A stretch of DNA of 16,853 nucleotides from Candidatus Abyssobacteria bacterium SURF_5 (GTDB lineage: Bacteria > Abyssobacteria > SURF-5). The notes under the pieces were generated by a model that saw only the letters and a program-made list of their open reading frames with translations, was not told where the DNA came from and did not search any database. The DNA is taken from positions 1-16,853 of the forward strand of contig QZKU01000029.1 of NCBI GenBank assembly GCA_003598085.1. Reading direction: 5' to 3'. Both the position numbers and the translations under genes were made by a program. Shown here piece after piece: positions 1 through 5,618 of this stretch (its first letter is position 1; the number at the start of each line of letters is the position of its first letter).

Positions 1-165
1 AAGGGGGAATCATGATGATGCTCTGCTAATTTGGGCAACATGCTTCGGAGTCAATGACCTACTCCGTGTTGTGTCCTAGCTCTCTTTGCAGGCTGGAAGA
101 CGGTGCTACGTGCCTCCTAAATCCCTGGGAGCCGGCGTTGTCACGGCTCTGGAATCCCCCTTAGT

Positions 166-184
166 CCCCCTTTTTCCAAGGGGG
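166..184. repeat. CCCCCTT/AAGGGGG hairpin repeat
   Basis: Arms CCCCCTT (166-172) and AAGGGGG (178-184) are perfect 7 bp complements around a 5-nt loop. The segment AAGGGGGAAT also occurs at position 1, consistent with a dispersed palindromic repeat. It has no evident link to a gene. Confidence 0.6.
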
Positions 185-209
185 AATGATGACGTTAAGA
201 CGGGACTTC

Positions 210-245
210 ATTCGTGAAATTTGTCGAATTCGTGGAATTCGTGTT
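210..245. repeat. Four-unit 9-nt tandem repeat
   Basis: Four consecutive 9-nt units starting at 210, 219, 228 and 237 follow the pattern ATTCGTGNN: ATTCGTGAA, ATTTGTCGA, ATTCGTGGA and ATTCGTGTT. The unit length would keep a reading frame, but the frame through it shows no recognisable protein, so a noncoding repeat is more likely. Confidence 0.6.
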
Positions 246-301
246 CCAAGAATTTTAATTGCGGCGCGTTGCTGCGCTGTGTCTTGGCGGTTCGTAGGAC
301 C

Positions 302-320
302 ATCCCGCGAGGGGCGGGAT
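302..320. other. GC-rich hairpin with a short T run on the plus strand
   Basis: ATCCCGC (302-308) and GCGGGAT (314-320) form a perfect 7 bp stem with a 5-nt loop, followed on the plus strand by only three T residues. No plus-strand gene reads into it, and for the minus-strand exporter upstream the T run would be on the wrong side. It is therefore probably repeat-derived rather than a working terminator. Confidence 0.35.
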
Positions 321-343
321 TTTGAGGGCTCAGCAGCGCTTTT

Positions 344-368
344 CTTGGTGGCTTCGTGTCTTGGTGGT
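344..368 (-). repeat. 25-nt CTTGGTG-type dispersed repeat, right-arm orientation
   Basis: This 25-nt segment is built of imperfect 8-nt units starting CTTGGTG. It differs at one position from the copy at 3711-3735. Its strand is given relative to the left-arm (ACCACCAAG) orientation. No left-arm partner lies between it and the window start, so the element may begin outside the window. Confidence 0.65.
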
Positions 369-385
369 TCTCTTGAATAACGCCT

Positions 386-3091
386 TCATTCAGGCTTGCG
401 GATAGTTATATTGAGGATGGCGGGCAGGACGATCAGCGAGGCGATCAGGCAGGCGCTCATTCCGAGGACGAGCAGTTGCGCGAGGCTGATCAGGCCGCGA
501 TGGCTCGACAGGAGCAGGCACGCGAACCCGACGATGGTGGTGAGCGACGAGACGGTCACGGCGCGACCGGAGACGAGAAGAGCCGCCCGCACGTCCCGGC
601 CAAAATCATGAAACCCGTGAACAATGTGAACGCCGCTGTCGATGCCGATTCCGAGGATAATCGGGACGGCCATGATATTGATCGGGTTGTATTGCCAGCC
701 GAAAAGCTCCATGAGCGCGAGCATCCAGAGCAGTCCGAGCCCGACCGAAATGAGTGAGAGAGCCGCCGGAATCAGGCTTCGGAAATCGAGGATCACCAGC
801 ACGATGATGGCAAGCGCAACCAGCAGGGCGCTCTGCCGCAACGCTCTTCCGCTGATCTCGAGCAATGATTGCGCGAACAGTGTCGTGCCGGTCGCGTTCG
901 GGGCGACCTGCAGAAGGTCCTTATTGAATCTGTCGAGAAAATCCTTGTTCCAGATGCTTTGCGACGGAAAAACATAGGCGGCGTATTTGCAGGTTTTTCC
1001 GATGAATCGCGTCGCTATATTTTGCGGATAATCGCAAAACCGCACCGGTTCGAGCTGCCGCGCGTCGGTCAGGACGGCCATGCGGCCTTGCAGGTAAGCG
1101 AAAAGCTCGCGCGAGAAATCTTCCAGACTTGCGGAGACCGTCGCCTCATCCAGTCGCCTGCCGTGTTCGAGGAAGGTATTGGCGGCCGCATGCGCTCGTT
1201 CCAGTTGACGAATTATCTCCGCGTCCTTGATAATCGATTTGATTTTCAGAGCAGTCGAGAGGCCTTTCGTCATCTCTTCGAACTGTTTCATCAATCGTGC
1301 GGCGTCCACCGGCCCGTGGTTTTTGTTCATGCGCTGATCCATTTGCACGAGTCTGTCTCTGATGCGGGCAACGATTTCGACGGCATCCGCCTGATCGGGC
1401 GGAACCAGGTGGTTTGCGGCGTCCACCCGCGCAACCGAGGGCATGCGCGCCAGGCGCTCTGTCTTTTTCTTCAGCGACTCCAGATCATCTTCCACAATCG
1501 CGCCGAAGGACGGAGAAATTCCGGTGCGTTCCATGAGGACTTCCTCGTACTCGCCGGTCGTGGAATTTTTCGGCTGGATGTGCAGGAAATTGTAGTCGAA
1601 CGAAACCCGCGGCGCGAAATAGCAGGAAATGAGAGTCGCCACCGCAAAGAAAGCGATTATTGCCGGGGCGTTCGTCGTGGTGAACGAGCCGAAGGCATTC
1701 AGGAGCCGGCTCAGCAAGAATTCGGTCGGAGGTCGTTTTTCAAGAATGACCGGCCGCCATCTGGTGCGGAGCACGATCAGCGACGGGAGCACGGTCATCA
1801 TCGCCAGCAGGCACAGCAGGATGCCTGTTCCTGCGATGATGCCGAGTTCGGCCAGTCCCCTGAAGTCGGTTATCGAGAGCGTCAGAAATGCGACTGCCGT
1901 AGTAAGCGCGCCAGTTGTTATCGGCGGGCCTGCGCCCATGAACGCCGCTTTCATCGCTTTGGCTGCGTCGGCATTTCGTCCGAGCTCGTTGTTGAACCGC
2001 GCGATAAAGTGGATGCCGAAATCGATCCCGAGCGAGACCAGCGTGATCGCGAAGACGGAGGACATGATATTCAGATGGCCGATGAGGATTTCGGCGGCGC
2101 CGAGCGTGGTCGCGAGTGCCAGCAACAGCGAGACGCCGCAGAAAAATATCTCGAGCGGGTAGCGAAAAAAAAGAAAGAAGAGGATCACGGTCGCCACAAG
2201 CGCCAGAATAAAAAGCCAGGGCATTTCCTCTTCCATCACGCGCAGATCGCCGTATGCAAACGTGGGAAGGCCGGTCATTCCTATAACGGCATCGGGGAAC
2301 CGATTCATCGCGTTCTCGCGCGCCTGAACGAGCGCCGCCATCATCGGCTTAAGAAACTCCAGCGAATCTTCCTTCTCCGCATTCGGCCGCGCGGCTAGGA
2401 TCACGGTCTTGCGGTTCTTGCCGACCAGATAGCCGTCGGGATCGTTGGAGACGGCGAACGGCAGCGCTCGGGCCGCTACGTCGGAGAGGAAATCAAGGTC
2501 CGCACGCTCATGTTCCCAGAGATAAAAATTGAGCGTTTCGAGCAATCCGGCGAGCGCATCGAGTTCTTTCGCGGTGGCTGGATTCTGAAATTTTTCCTTC
2601 GCTCGCCTTTCGGCCAGTTCTCCAATTACCGGGAACACGTCGTTCAGGTTTTTCGCTGCGCCCATTTTTTCCAGCAGATCGGCGTTCTTGTCCAGGTATT
2701 CCTCGATCGCCCGCAGTTGCTCGACCGAAAAATAGAGGAACAATTTTTTTTCGGCAGCGGAGCGATCCAGCTTGTGCAGGACGTCGCGAATATACTGCGG
2801 GTGCTTTTCGATTTCGGCTGCGAGCGCATCGGCGCATTTCTTTGAATATTCGAGCGAGGGGCCTTCAATAATGAAGTAGATGTTGTTGGCGGTCCCGAAT
2901 TCCCGAGTGAAATCAGCATAGCTGCGCACATGCGGATTCTCGGGGGAAAGCAGGTCGGTGCGTCCGCTCATCACCTCAAGTCGCGAGGCTAGTATGAGGC
3001 CGGCGGCCGCGGCGGCTATCCAGACGAGGAGGATTAAGCCGGGGCGGCGAAGAACGAGGGATGCAAGTGAAAGAAAAAGTCTTTGCCGCAT
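386..3091 (-). CDS. MMPL/RND superfamily exporter
   Basis: This 901-residue inner-membrane protein has the classic two-fold RND layout. TM1 is at about residues 16-36, followed by a large periplasmic loop (37-288), a bundle of membrane segments (289-440), a second lone TM (470-490), a second loop (about 495-745) and a final bundle (750-895). The duplicated TM4 signature is visible twice, as GIDFGIHF (355-362) and GIGIDSGVHI (814-823); the aspartates are the expected proton-relay residues. The family exports lipids, hopanoids or other hydrophobic molecules using proton motive force, and the length fits it. The substrate cannot be read from the sequence: hopanoid transporters of the HpnN type are relatives, but no hopanoid gene is nearby. 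The second loop has a predicted helical stretch (about 560-680). The start is supported by a GGAG about 7 nt upstream. The gene stands alone between repeat regions. Confidence 0.88.
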   Translation of the reverse strand: MRQRLFLSLASLVLRRPGLILLVWIAAAAAGLILASRLEVMSGRTDLLSPENPHVRSYADFTREFGTANNIYFIIEGPSLEYSKKCADALAAEIEKHPQYIRDVLHKLDRSAAEKKLFLYFSVEQLRAIEEYLDKNADLLEKMGAAKNLNDVFPVIGELAERRAKEKFQNPATAKELDALAGLLETLNFYLWEHERADLDFLSDVAARALPFAVSNDPDGYLVGKNRKTVILAARPNAEKEDSLEFLKPMMAALVQARENAMNRFPDAVIGMTGLPTFAYGDLRVMEEEMPWLFILALVATVILFFLFFRYPLEIFFCGVSLLLALATTLGAAEILIGHLNIMSSVFAITLVSLGIDFGIHFIARFNNELGRNADAAKAMKAAFMGAGPPITTGALTTAVAFLTLSITDFRGLAELGIIAGTGILLCLLAMMTVLPSLIVLRTRWRPVILEKRPPTEFLLSRLLNAFGSFTTTNAPAIIAFFAVATLISCYFAPRVSFDYNFLHIQPKNSTTGEYEEVLMERTGISPSFGAIVEDDLESLKKKTERLARMPSVARVDAANHLVPPDQADAVEIVARIRDRLVQMDQRMNKNHGPVDAARLMKQFEEMTKGLSTALKIKSIIKDAEIIRQLERAHAAANTFLEHGRRLDEATVSASLEDFSRELFAYLQGRMAVLTDARQLEPVRFCDYPQNIATRFIGKTCKYAAYVFPSQSIWNKDFLDRFNKDLLQVAPNATGTTLFAQSLLEISGRALRQSALLVALAIIVLVILDFRSLIPAALSLISVGLGLLWMLALMELFGWQYNPINIMAVPIILGIGIDSGVHIVHGFHDFGRDVRAALLVSGRAVTVSSLTTIVGFACLLLSSHRGLISLAQLLVLGMSACLIASLIVLPAILNITIRKPE

Positions 3092-3158
3092 TTATGGCTC
3101 CATCGGATTGACGTAATGCTCTAGGTAGGTTAACAAAGGCGAATTGATGTGGCAAGAA

Positions 3159-3179
3159 GCACAGGCCTCTTGCCTGTGC
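3159..3179. repeat. GCACAGGC/GCCTGTGC hairpin
   Basis: GCACAGGC (3159-3166) and GCCTGTGC (3172-3179) form a perfect 8 bp stem with loop CTCTT. It lies about 70 bp upstream of the exporter start. A related CAGGC/GCCTG inverted pair recurs inside each of the two large direct repeats that follow, so it is most likely a dispersed palindrome rather than a gene-specific operator. Confidence 0.6.
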
Positions 3180-3206
3180 CACCGGAACATCTTACAAAAG
3201 AAAAAT

Positions 3207-3381
3207 CAACCACCAAGTCACGGAGACACCAAGGATTTTTAGGTTGTCATTCTGAGGAGCGGAGCGACGCGAGGCGCCGGACGAGAGACGGAAGAAAGGA
3301 ACACCACGCGAGCCGCGTGGCAGGCATGGCGGGACGCCTGTGCTACCGGAGCTTGGGGTTCGATTGTGATGCAGGAGAAGC
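3207..3381. repeat. Large direct repeat, copy 1
   Basis: This is the first of two related ~170 bp blocks. Positions 3292-3381 are identical, base for base, to 3560-3649. The 5' half is diverged and differs by an internal substitution or indel (3268-3291 versus 3545-3559). Inside the identical part is a perfect CCACGCG/CGCGTGG hairpin with a 3-nt loop, followed by CAGGC and GCCTG in inverted orientation. Confidence 0.8.
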
Positions 3382-3480
3382 AAGCATGAGGGCACGGAGG
3401 CACAAACAATTTTGGATTTTCGATTTTGGATTCTGGATTTTTCGTTCGAGGTCCGGGACAAGCTTTGCATTGAAGAAAAT

Positions 3481-3650
3481 CAAACCACCAAGGCACAAAG
3501 ACACCAAGGATTCTTTAAGGTTGTCATTCCGAGGAGCGGAGCGACGAAGAATCTGCCTTAAGAAAGGAACACCACGCGAGCCGCGTGGCAGGCATGGCGG
3601 GACGCCTGTGCTACCGGAGCTTGGGGTTCGATTGTGATGCAGGAGAAGCG
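3481..3650. repeat. Large direct repeat, copy 2
   Basis: This is the second copy of the ~170 bp block. It begins with a CACCAAG-type 25-nt repeat (3484-3508) and shares 90 identical bases (3560-3649) with copy 1. It is followed about 60 bp later by an inverted CTTGGTG-type copy (3711-3735), so 3484-3735 could be a 252 bp element with imperfect inverted ends. No transposase is encoded. Confidence 0.8.
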
Positions 3651-3710
3651 AGTGAAGTGCATGGAGGCCTCTCGGCAAACCGCGGGAATTGGAAGACTCG
3701 GCGAGTTCTT

Positions 3711-3735
3711 CTTGGTGGCTTGGTGTCTTGGTGGT
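3711..3735 (-). repeat. 25-nt CTTGGTG-type dispersed repeat, right-arm orientation
   Basis: This segment is three imperfect 8-nt units (CTTGGTGG, CTTGGTGT, CTTGGTGG) plus a T. It differs from 344-368 at one position and is an imperfect inverse of 3484-3508. Together with the left-arm copy it may mark the end of a small non-autonomous element. Confidence 0.65.
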
Positions 3736-3742
3736 TCGTTTT

Positions 3743-3759
3743 GCAGGCTGGAAGCCTGC
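3743..3759. repeat. GCAGGCT/AGCCTGC hairpin
   Basis: Perfect 7 bp arms (3743-3749 and 3753-3759) surround a 3-nt loop. The hairpin lies about 30 bp past the stop codon of the minus-strand FmdE-like gene. In that direction it is followed by AAAACG rather than a T run, so it is not a classic intrinsic terminator. Part of the sequence recurs at 88-99. Confidence 0.5.
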
Positions 3760-3787
3760 GCTACATATTATGCTCCGCCGCGCTACG

Positions 3788-4411
3788 TTATGTCCTTGCT
3801 TTCTTTGCTGCGGCTTCGGCGCAGGGGATGCAGAGGCTGCGTCCTTTCAGGCGCCGGATGCGCGTGTCCATGACCTGTTCGCCGCAGTTTTCGCACACGA
3901 TGCTCTGGTGGATGCGTGCGGGCGCGGGCGGTTCCTCCGTCAGTTCCTGCCACTTGAGAAGCTCTTCGGGCGGCACAGTCAGAATATGCTTGATCAGCTT
4001 TTGGCGAAGGGTGCCGAACTCTTTTCGCTCGTTGTCGGTCGCCGAATTTTCGACGCGGATTCGTTTCTTCAGTTCCTCCATGCGCGCCCCGTCAGCACCG
4101 GGCAGAGTCGGAAATCCTCGATATGTAATGCGAAATGCCTTGTTTTTGTTTCTCGAAAAGAAGCTGAAACCGCCCTTGCCGTAGTCTTTGAAAACGAGGT
4201 TGCCCTTGCCGAAGGTGCAGCCGGTAACCACCTGCACGGCGTCGACGGCGCAGGTGTCGTTTTCAACGACCGCAACCAGTTCTTCATCTTGAGGGCGCTC
4301 GACCGCAAGAAGTTCAATGGCCGTCGCAGCTACCCTATATCCAATCGCCAGCCCGGGGCATTCGTGCCCATGGAACCGGACAGCTTCATCAAAGGTGTGC
4401 AATTTATTCAT
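3788..4411 (-). CDS. FmdE-family protein with C-terminal zinc finger
   Basis: This is a 207-residue soluble protein of the FmdE/FwdE family, named after a subunit-like protein encoded with formylmethanofuran dehydrogenase. In bacteria without that pathway its role is poorly defined, often in anaerobic or molybdenum/tungsten redox contexts. The family signature FHGHECPGL (residues 13-21) gives His14, His16 and Cys18 as likely metal ligands, with further conserved cysteines at 54 and 65. A C-terminal zinc ribbon has C173-x2-C176 and C194-x2-C197. The start is fixed by a strong AAAGGAGG about 9 nt upstream of the ATG at 4411; a longer reading from 4516 has no such site and an unrelated N-terminus. 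The gene is divergent from the acyl-CoA synthetase pair. No methanofuran or formate dehydrogenase gene is in the window, so its partner is unknown. Confidence 0.88.
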   Translation of the reverse strand: MNKLHTFDEAVRFHGHECPGLAIGYRVAATAIELLAVERPQDEELVAVVENDTCAVDAVQVVTGCTFGKGNLVFKDYGKGGFSFFSRNKNKAFRITYRGFPTLPGADGARMEELKKRIRVENSATDNERKEFGTLRQKLIKHILTVPPEELLKWQELTEEPPAPARIHQSIVCENCGEQVMDTRIRRLKGRSLCIPCAEAAAKKART

Positions 4412-4439
4412 CGCGGACCCGCCTCCTTTTCCGTTTATC

Positions 4440-4445
4440 ATTATA
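4440..4445 (-). promoter_or_regulatory. Possible -10 box of the FmdE-like gene
   Basis: Read on the minus strand this is TATAAT, about 28 bp before the ATG, which would give a short leader that includes the strong ribosome binding site. The hexamer 17 bp further upstream is a poor match to TTGACA. The assignment therefore rests on the -10 box alone. Confidence 0.35.
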
Positions 4446-4520
4446 TATTCTGCTGCAAAAGTCCGTTTTTGGATCGAATTCTGCCATGGTAAATGCGAAA
4501 TTACTCGCACATTCAAGACC

Positions 4521-4538
4521 GGCCGAATGAATTCGGCC
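4521..4538. promoter_or_regulatory. Palindrome GGCCGAAT/ATTCGGCC in the divergent region
   Basis: GGCCGAAT and ATTCGGCC form perfect 8 bp arms separated by 2 nt, in the 414 bp between the FmdE-like gene and the acyl-CoA synthetase pair. The geometry would suit a dimeric repressor. However, the position is about 80-95 bp upstream of the likely FmdE transcription start and 150 bp upstream of the synthetase promoter, and similar GGCCGAATT palindromes also occur as dispersed repeats. The rest of 4446-4690 shows no gene. Confidence 0.35.
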
Positions 4539-4691
4539 CTACCAAAAGGGGCTTTGTAGCTTAATATAACATATTCTGCGGCCGCGGTCGAACCCGGATT
4601 ATATGGTCGGGAGCGACGCTGCCCGGCCTGTGTGGGAGTTGCTACGATCGCGCCCTGATAATACGGGCGGGAGAACGATCCGGCGAGCTTT

Positions 4692-4720
4692 TTGAGAAAT
4701 TGCGGGTCACATGATATAAT
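4692..4720 (+). promoter_or_regulatory. Sigma-70 promoter of the acyl-CoA synthetase pair
   Basis: TTGAGA (4692-4697) and TATAAT (4715-4720) are separated by exactly 17 bp. TG at 4712-4713 adds an extended -10 element. This is 5 of 6 and 6 of 6 matches to the housekeeping consensus. Transcription would start near 4727 and give a leader of about 100 nt before the ATG at 4826. It is the best promoter seen in the window. Confidence 0.75.
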
Positions 4721-4732
4721 ACCGCGTACTGG

Positions 4733-4757
4733 AGCCGGCAGCCGGTTGCCTCTTTTT
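4733..4757 (+). promoter_or_regulatory. Possible leader attenuator hairpin
   Basis: Just after the predicted transcription start, AGCCGG (4733-4738) can pair with CCGGTT (4742-4747), including one G-U pair, around a 3-nt loop. Three bases later comes TCTTTTT (4751-4757). A small stem followed by a T run in a leader resembles an attenuator or early terminator. The stem is short, and no alternative antiterminator pairing was established. Confidence 0.25.
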
Positions 4758-4825
4758 CCGGAAGGCGGCCCTCCATTCCTCGTAATTTTTGCGGAAAGAA
4801 ATCAAGCATAAGGAGCAGCGAACCG

Positions 4826-5497
4826 ATGGAACTCATTACACAAGCCCTCAAGGCGGGACAACGGACGCTTTCCGAATACCAGTCCAAGCAGCTTCTGAGC
4901 GCCTACGGCATCCCCGTGACGCGCGAATTCCTCGCGAAGGACAAGAAAGAGGCGCTCGAATACGCGAAAAAGATCGGGTATCCGGTCGTCCTGAAAGGTT
5001 GCTCGCCCGCATTGACCCACAAGACGGAGCGCCAGTTGGTGGCCGTCAAACTGCGGGATGAAAAAGAAGTCGGCGAGGCGTTCGATGCGATCACCAAGCG
5101 GGCCGGTGAGCCAATGGACGGCATTCTCGTACAGGAGATGATATCGGGCAGCCGCGAGCTGGTCGTCGGGCTCACGCGCGACGAGCAGTTCGGCCCGTGC
5201 GCGATGCTCGGGCTCGGCGGCATTTTCGTTGAAGTGCTCAAGCAGGTGACTTTCCGGATCGCTCCGCTCGAGGAGCGAGACGCCCTCGAGATGATGGATG
5301 AGCTGCCGGGAAAGAAAATGCTCGAGGCGTTTCGCGGCGAGCCGCCGGTCGACCGCAAGACGCTGGCCAAGATTTTGATGACTATCGGCAATATCGGTCT
5401 CGAAAACGATGCCGTGAAAGAAATAGACGTCAATCCGCTCATTGTCTCGGGAGATAAGCCAGTCGCCGTTGACGCACTGGTGGTCCTGGGAGATTGA
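4826..5497 (+). CDS. ADP-forming acyl-CoA (acetyl-CoA) synthetase, ATP-grasp beta subunit
   Basis: This 223-residue subunit carries the ATP-grasp part of an ADP-forming acetate-CoA ligase, which makes acid, CoA and ATP from acyl-CoA, ADP and phosphate. The length equals that of split archaeal-type beta subunits. Visible features are a helical N-terminal region opening with LSEYQSKQLL (15-24), the catalytic-type histidine His65 in LTHKTE (63-68), a glycine-rich LGLGGIFVE (128-136) and the nucleotide/Mg motif EIDVNPL (199-205). AAGGAG 10 nt upstream supports the start. It is 121 bp upstream of the CoA-binding subunit, so the two are almost certainly co-transcribed. Oddly, the loop after the histidine reads ERQLVAVKL, whereas the family usually has an Asp and a Gly-Gly pair there. 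The acid substrate (acetate, propionate, branched or aryl) cannot be told from sequence alone. Confidence 0.9.
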   Translation: MELITQALKAGQRTLSEYQSKQLLSAYGIPVTREFLAKDKKEALEYAKKIGYPVVLKGCSPALTHKTERQLVAVKLRDEKEVGEAFDAITKRAGEPMDGILVQEMISGSRELVVGLTRDEQFGPCAMLGLGGIFVEVLKQVTFRIAPLEERDALEMMDELPGKKMLEAFRGEPPVDRKTLAKILMTIGNIGLENDAVKEIDVNPLIVSGDKPVAVDALVVLGD

Positions 5498-5542
5498 TAA
5501 GACGGATTCAGGCAGTCATTCTGCCTATTGATTCTCCAACCT

Positions 5543-5582
5543 GGCGGCGCCGACTCTTTCATGCCCCCTAGCCGGCGCCGTC
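5543..5582 (+). other. Intercistronic hairpin between the two synthetase genes
   Basis: Two copies of the self-complementary CGGCGCCG (5545-5552 and 5573-5580) can pair as a stem of about 10 bp, including one G-U, around a 20-nt loop. It sits in the 121 bp spacer between the subunit genes and has no T run, so an RNA-processing or stability element is more likely than a terminator. Confidence 0.4.
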
Positions 5583-5618
5583 TCTGCTCTTGATTATCTT
5601 CCACAGGAAATAGAGGAA

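Larger units (their letters stand above)
1..385. repeat. Repeat-rich intergenic region without a convincing gene
   Basis: No credible coding sequence is visible; the one short open frame here has no recognisable domain and runs across repeats. The region is a patchwork of short repeats. It holds a CCCCCTT/AAGGGGG hairpin (166-184), whose right-arm sequence also opens the window at 1-9, suggesting a second copy cut off by the edge. It also holds a four-unit 9-nt tandem (210-245), a hairpin with ATCCCGC/GCGGGAT arms (302-320), and one copy of a CTTGGTG-type repeat (344-368). A GCAGGCTGGAAG segment at 88-99 matches one at 3743-3754. This lies downstream of the minus-strand exporter gene, so it could contain its transcription end, but no classic hairpin plus T-run is present in that orientation. 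Confidence 0.6.
3092..3787. repeat. Composite intergenic repeat region with a ~170 bp duplication
   Basis: Nearly 700 bp lie between two minus-strand genes, and I see no gene in them. Short frames here translate to low-complexity peptides that simply follow the repeats. The region contains a GCACAGGC/GCCTGTGC hairpin (3159-3179), two diverged direct repeats (3207-3381 and 3481-3650) that include a 90-nt stretch identical in both, and three copies of the CACCAAG-type 25-nt repeat (3209-3233, 3484-3508, 3711-3735). It also contains a GCAGGCT/AGCCTGC hairpin at 3743-3759. The TGTCATTC...GAGGAGCGGAGCGACG segment resembles intergenic repeats often seen in environmental genomes (recalled, not searched). 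Confidence 0.7.

Noticed and set aside
869-2398. Long plus-strand open frame of 509 codons opposite the RND exporter
   Set aside because: It lies wholly antisense to a protein with clear RND motifs, its translation is rich in Arg, His and Gln with no domain, and it is explained by high-GC codon bias of the true gene.
386-3091. Specific assignment of the exporter as hopanoid transporter HpnN
   Set aside because: The architecture fits the wider MMPL/RND group, but no hopanoid or squalene gene is nearby and I see no HpnN-specific motif.
3149-3678. Several overlapping short open frames on both strands
   Set aside because: They follow the direct repeats, and the same peptide phrases recur in both copies and on both strands, as expected of translated repeats rather than genes.
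4411-4516. N-terminal extension of the FmdE-like protein to 4516
   Set aside because: The added 35 residues do not resemble the family, cross the predicted -10 box, and compete with a start that has a strong AAAGGAGG.
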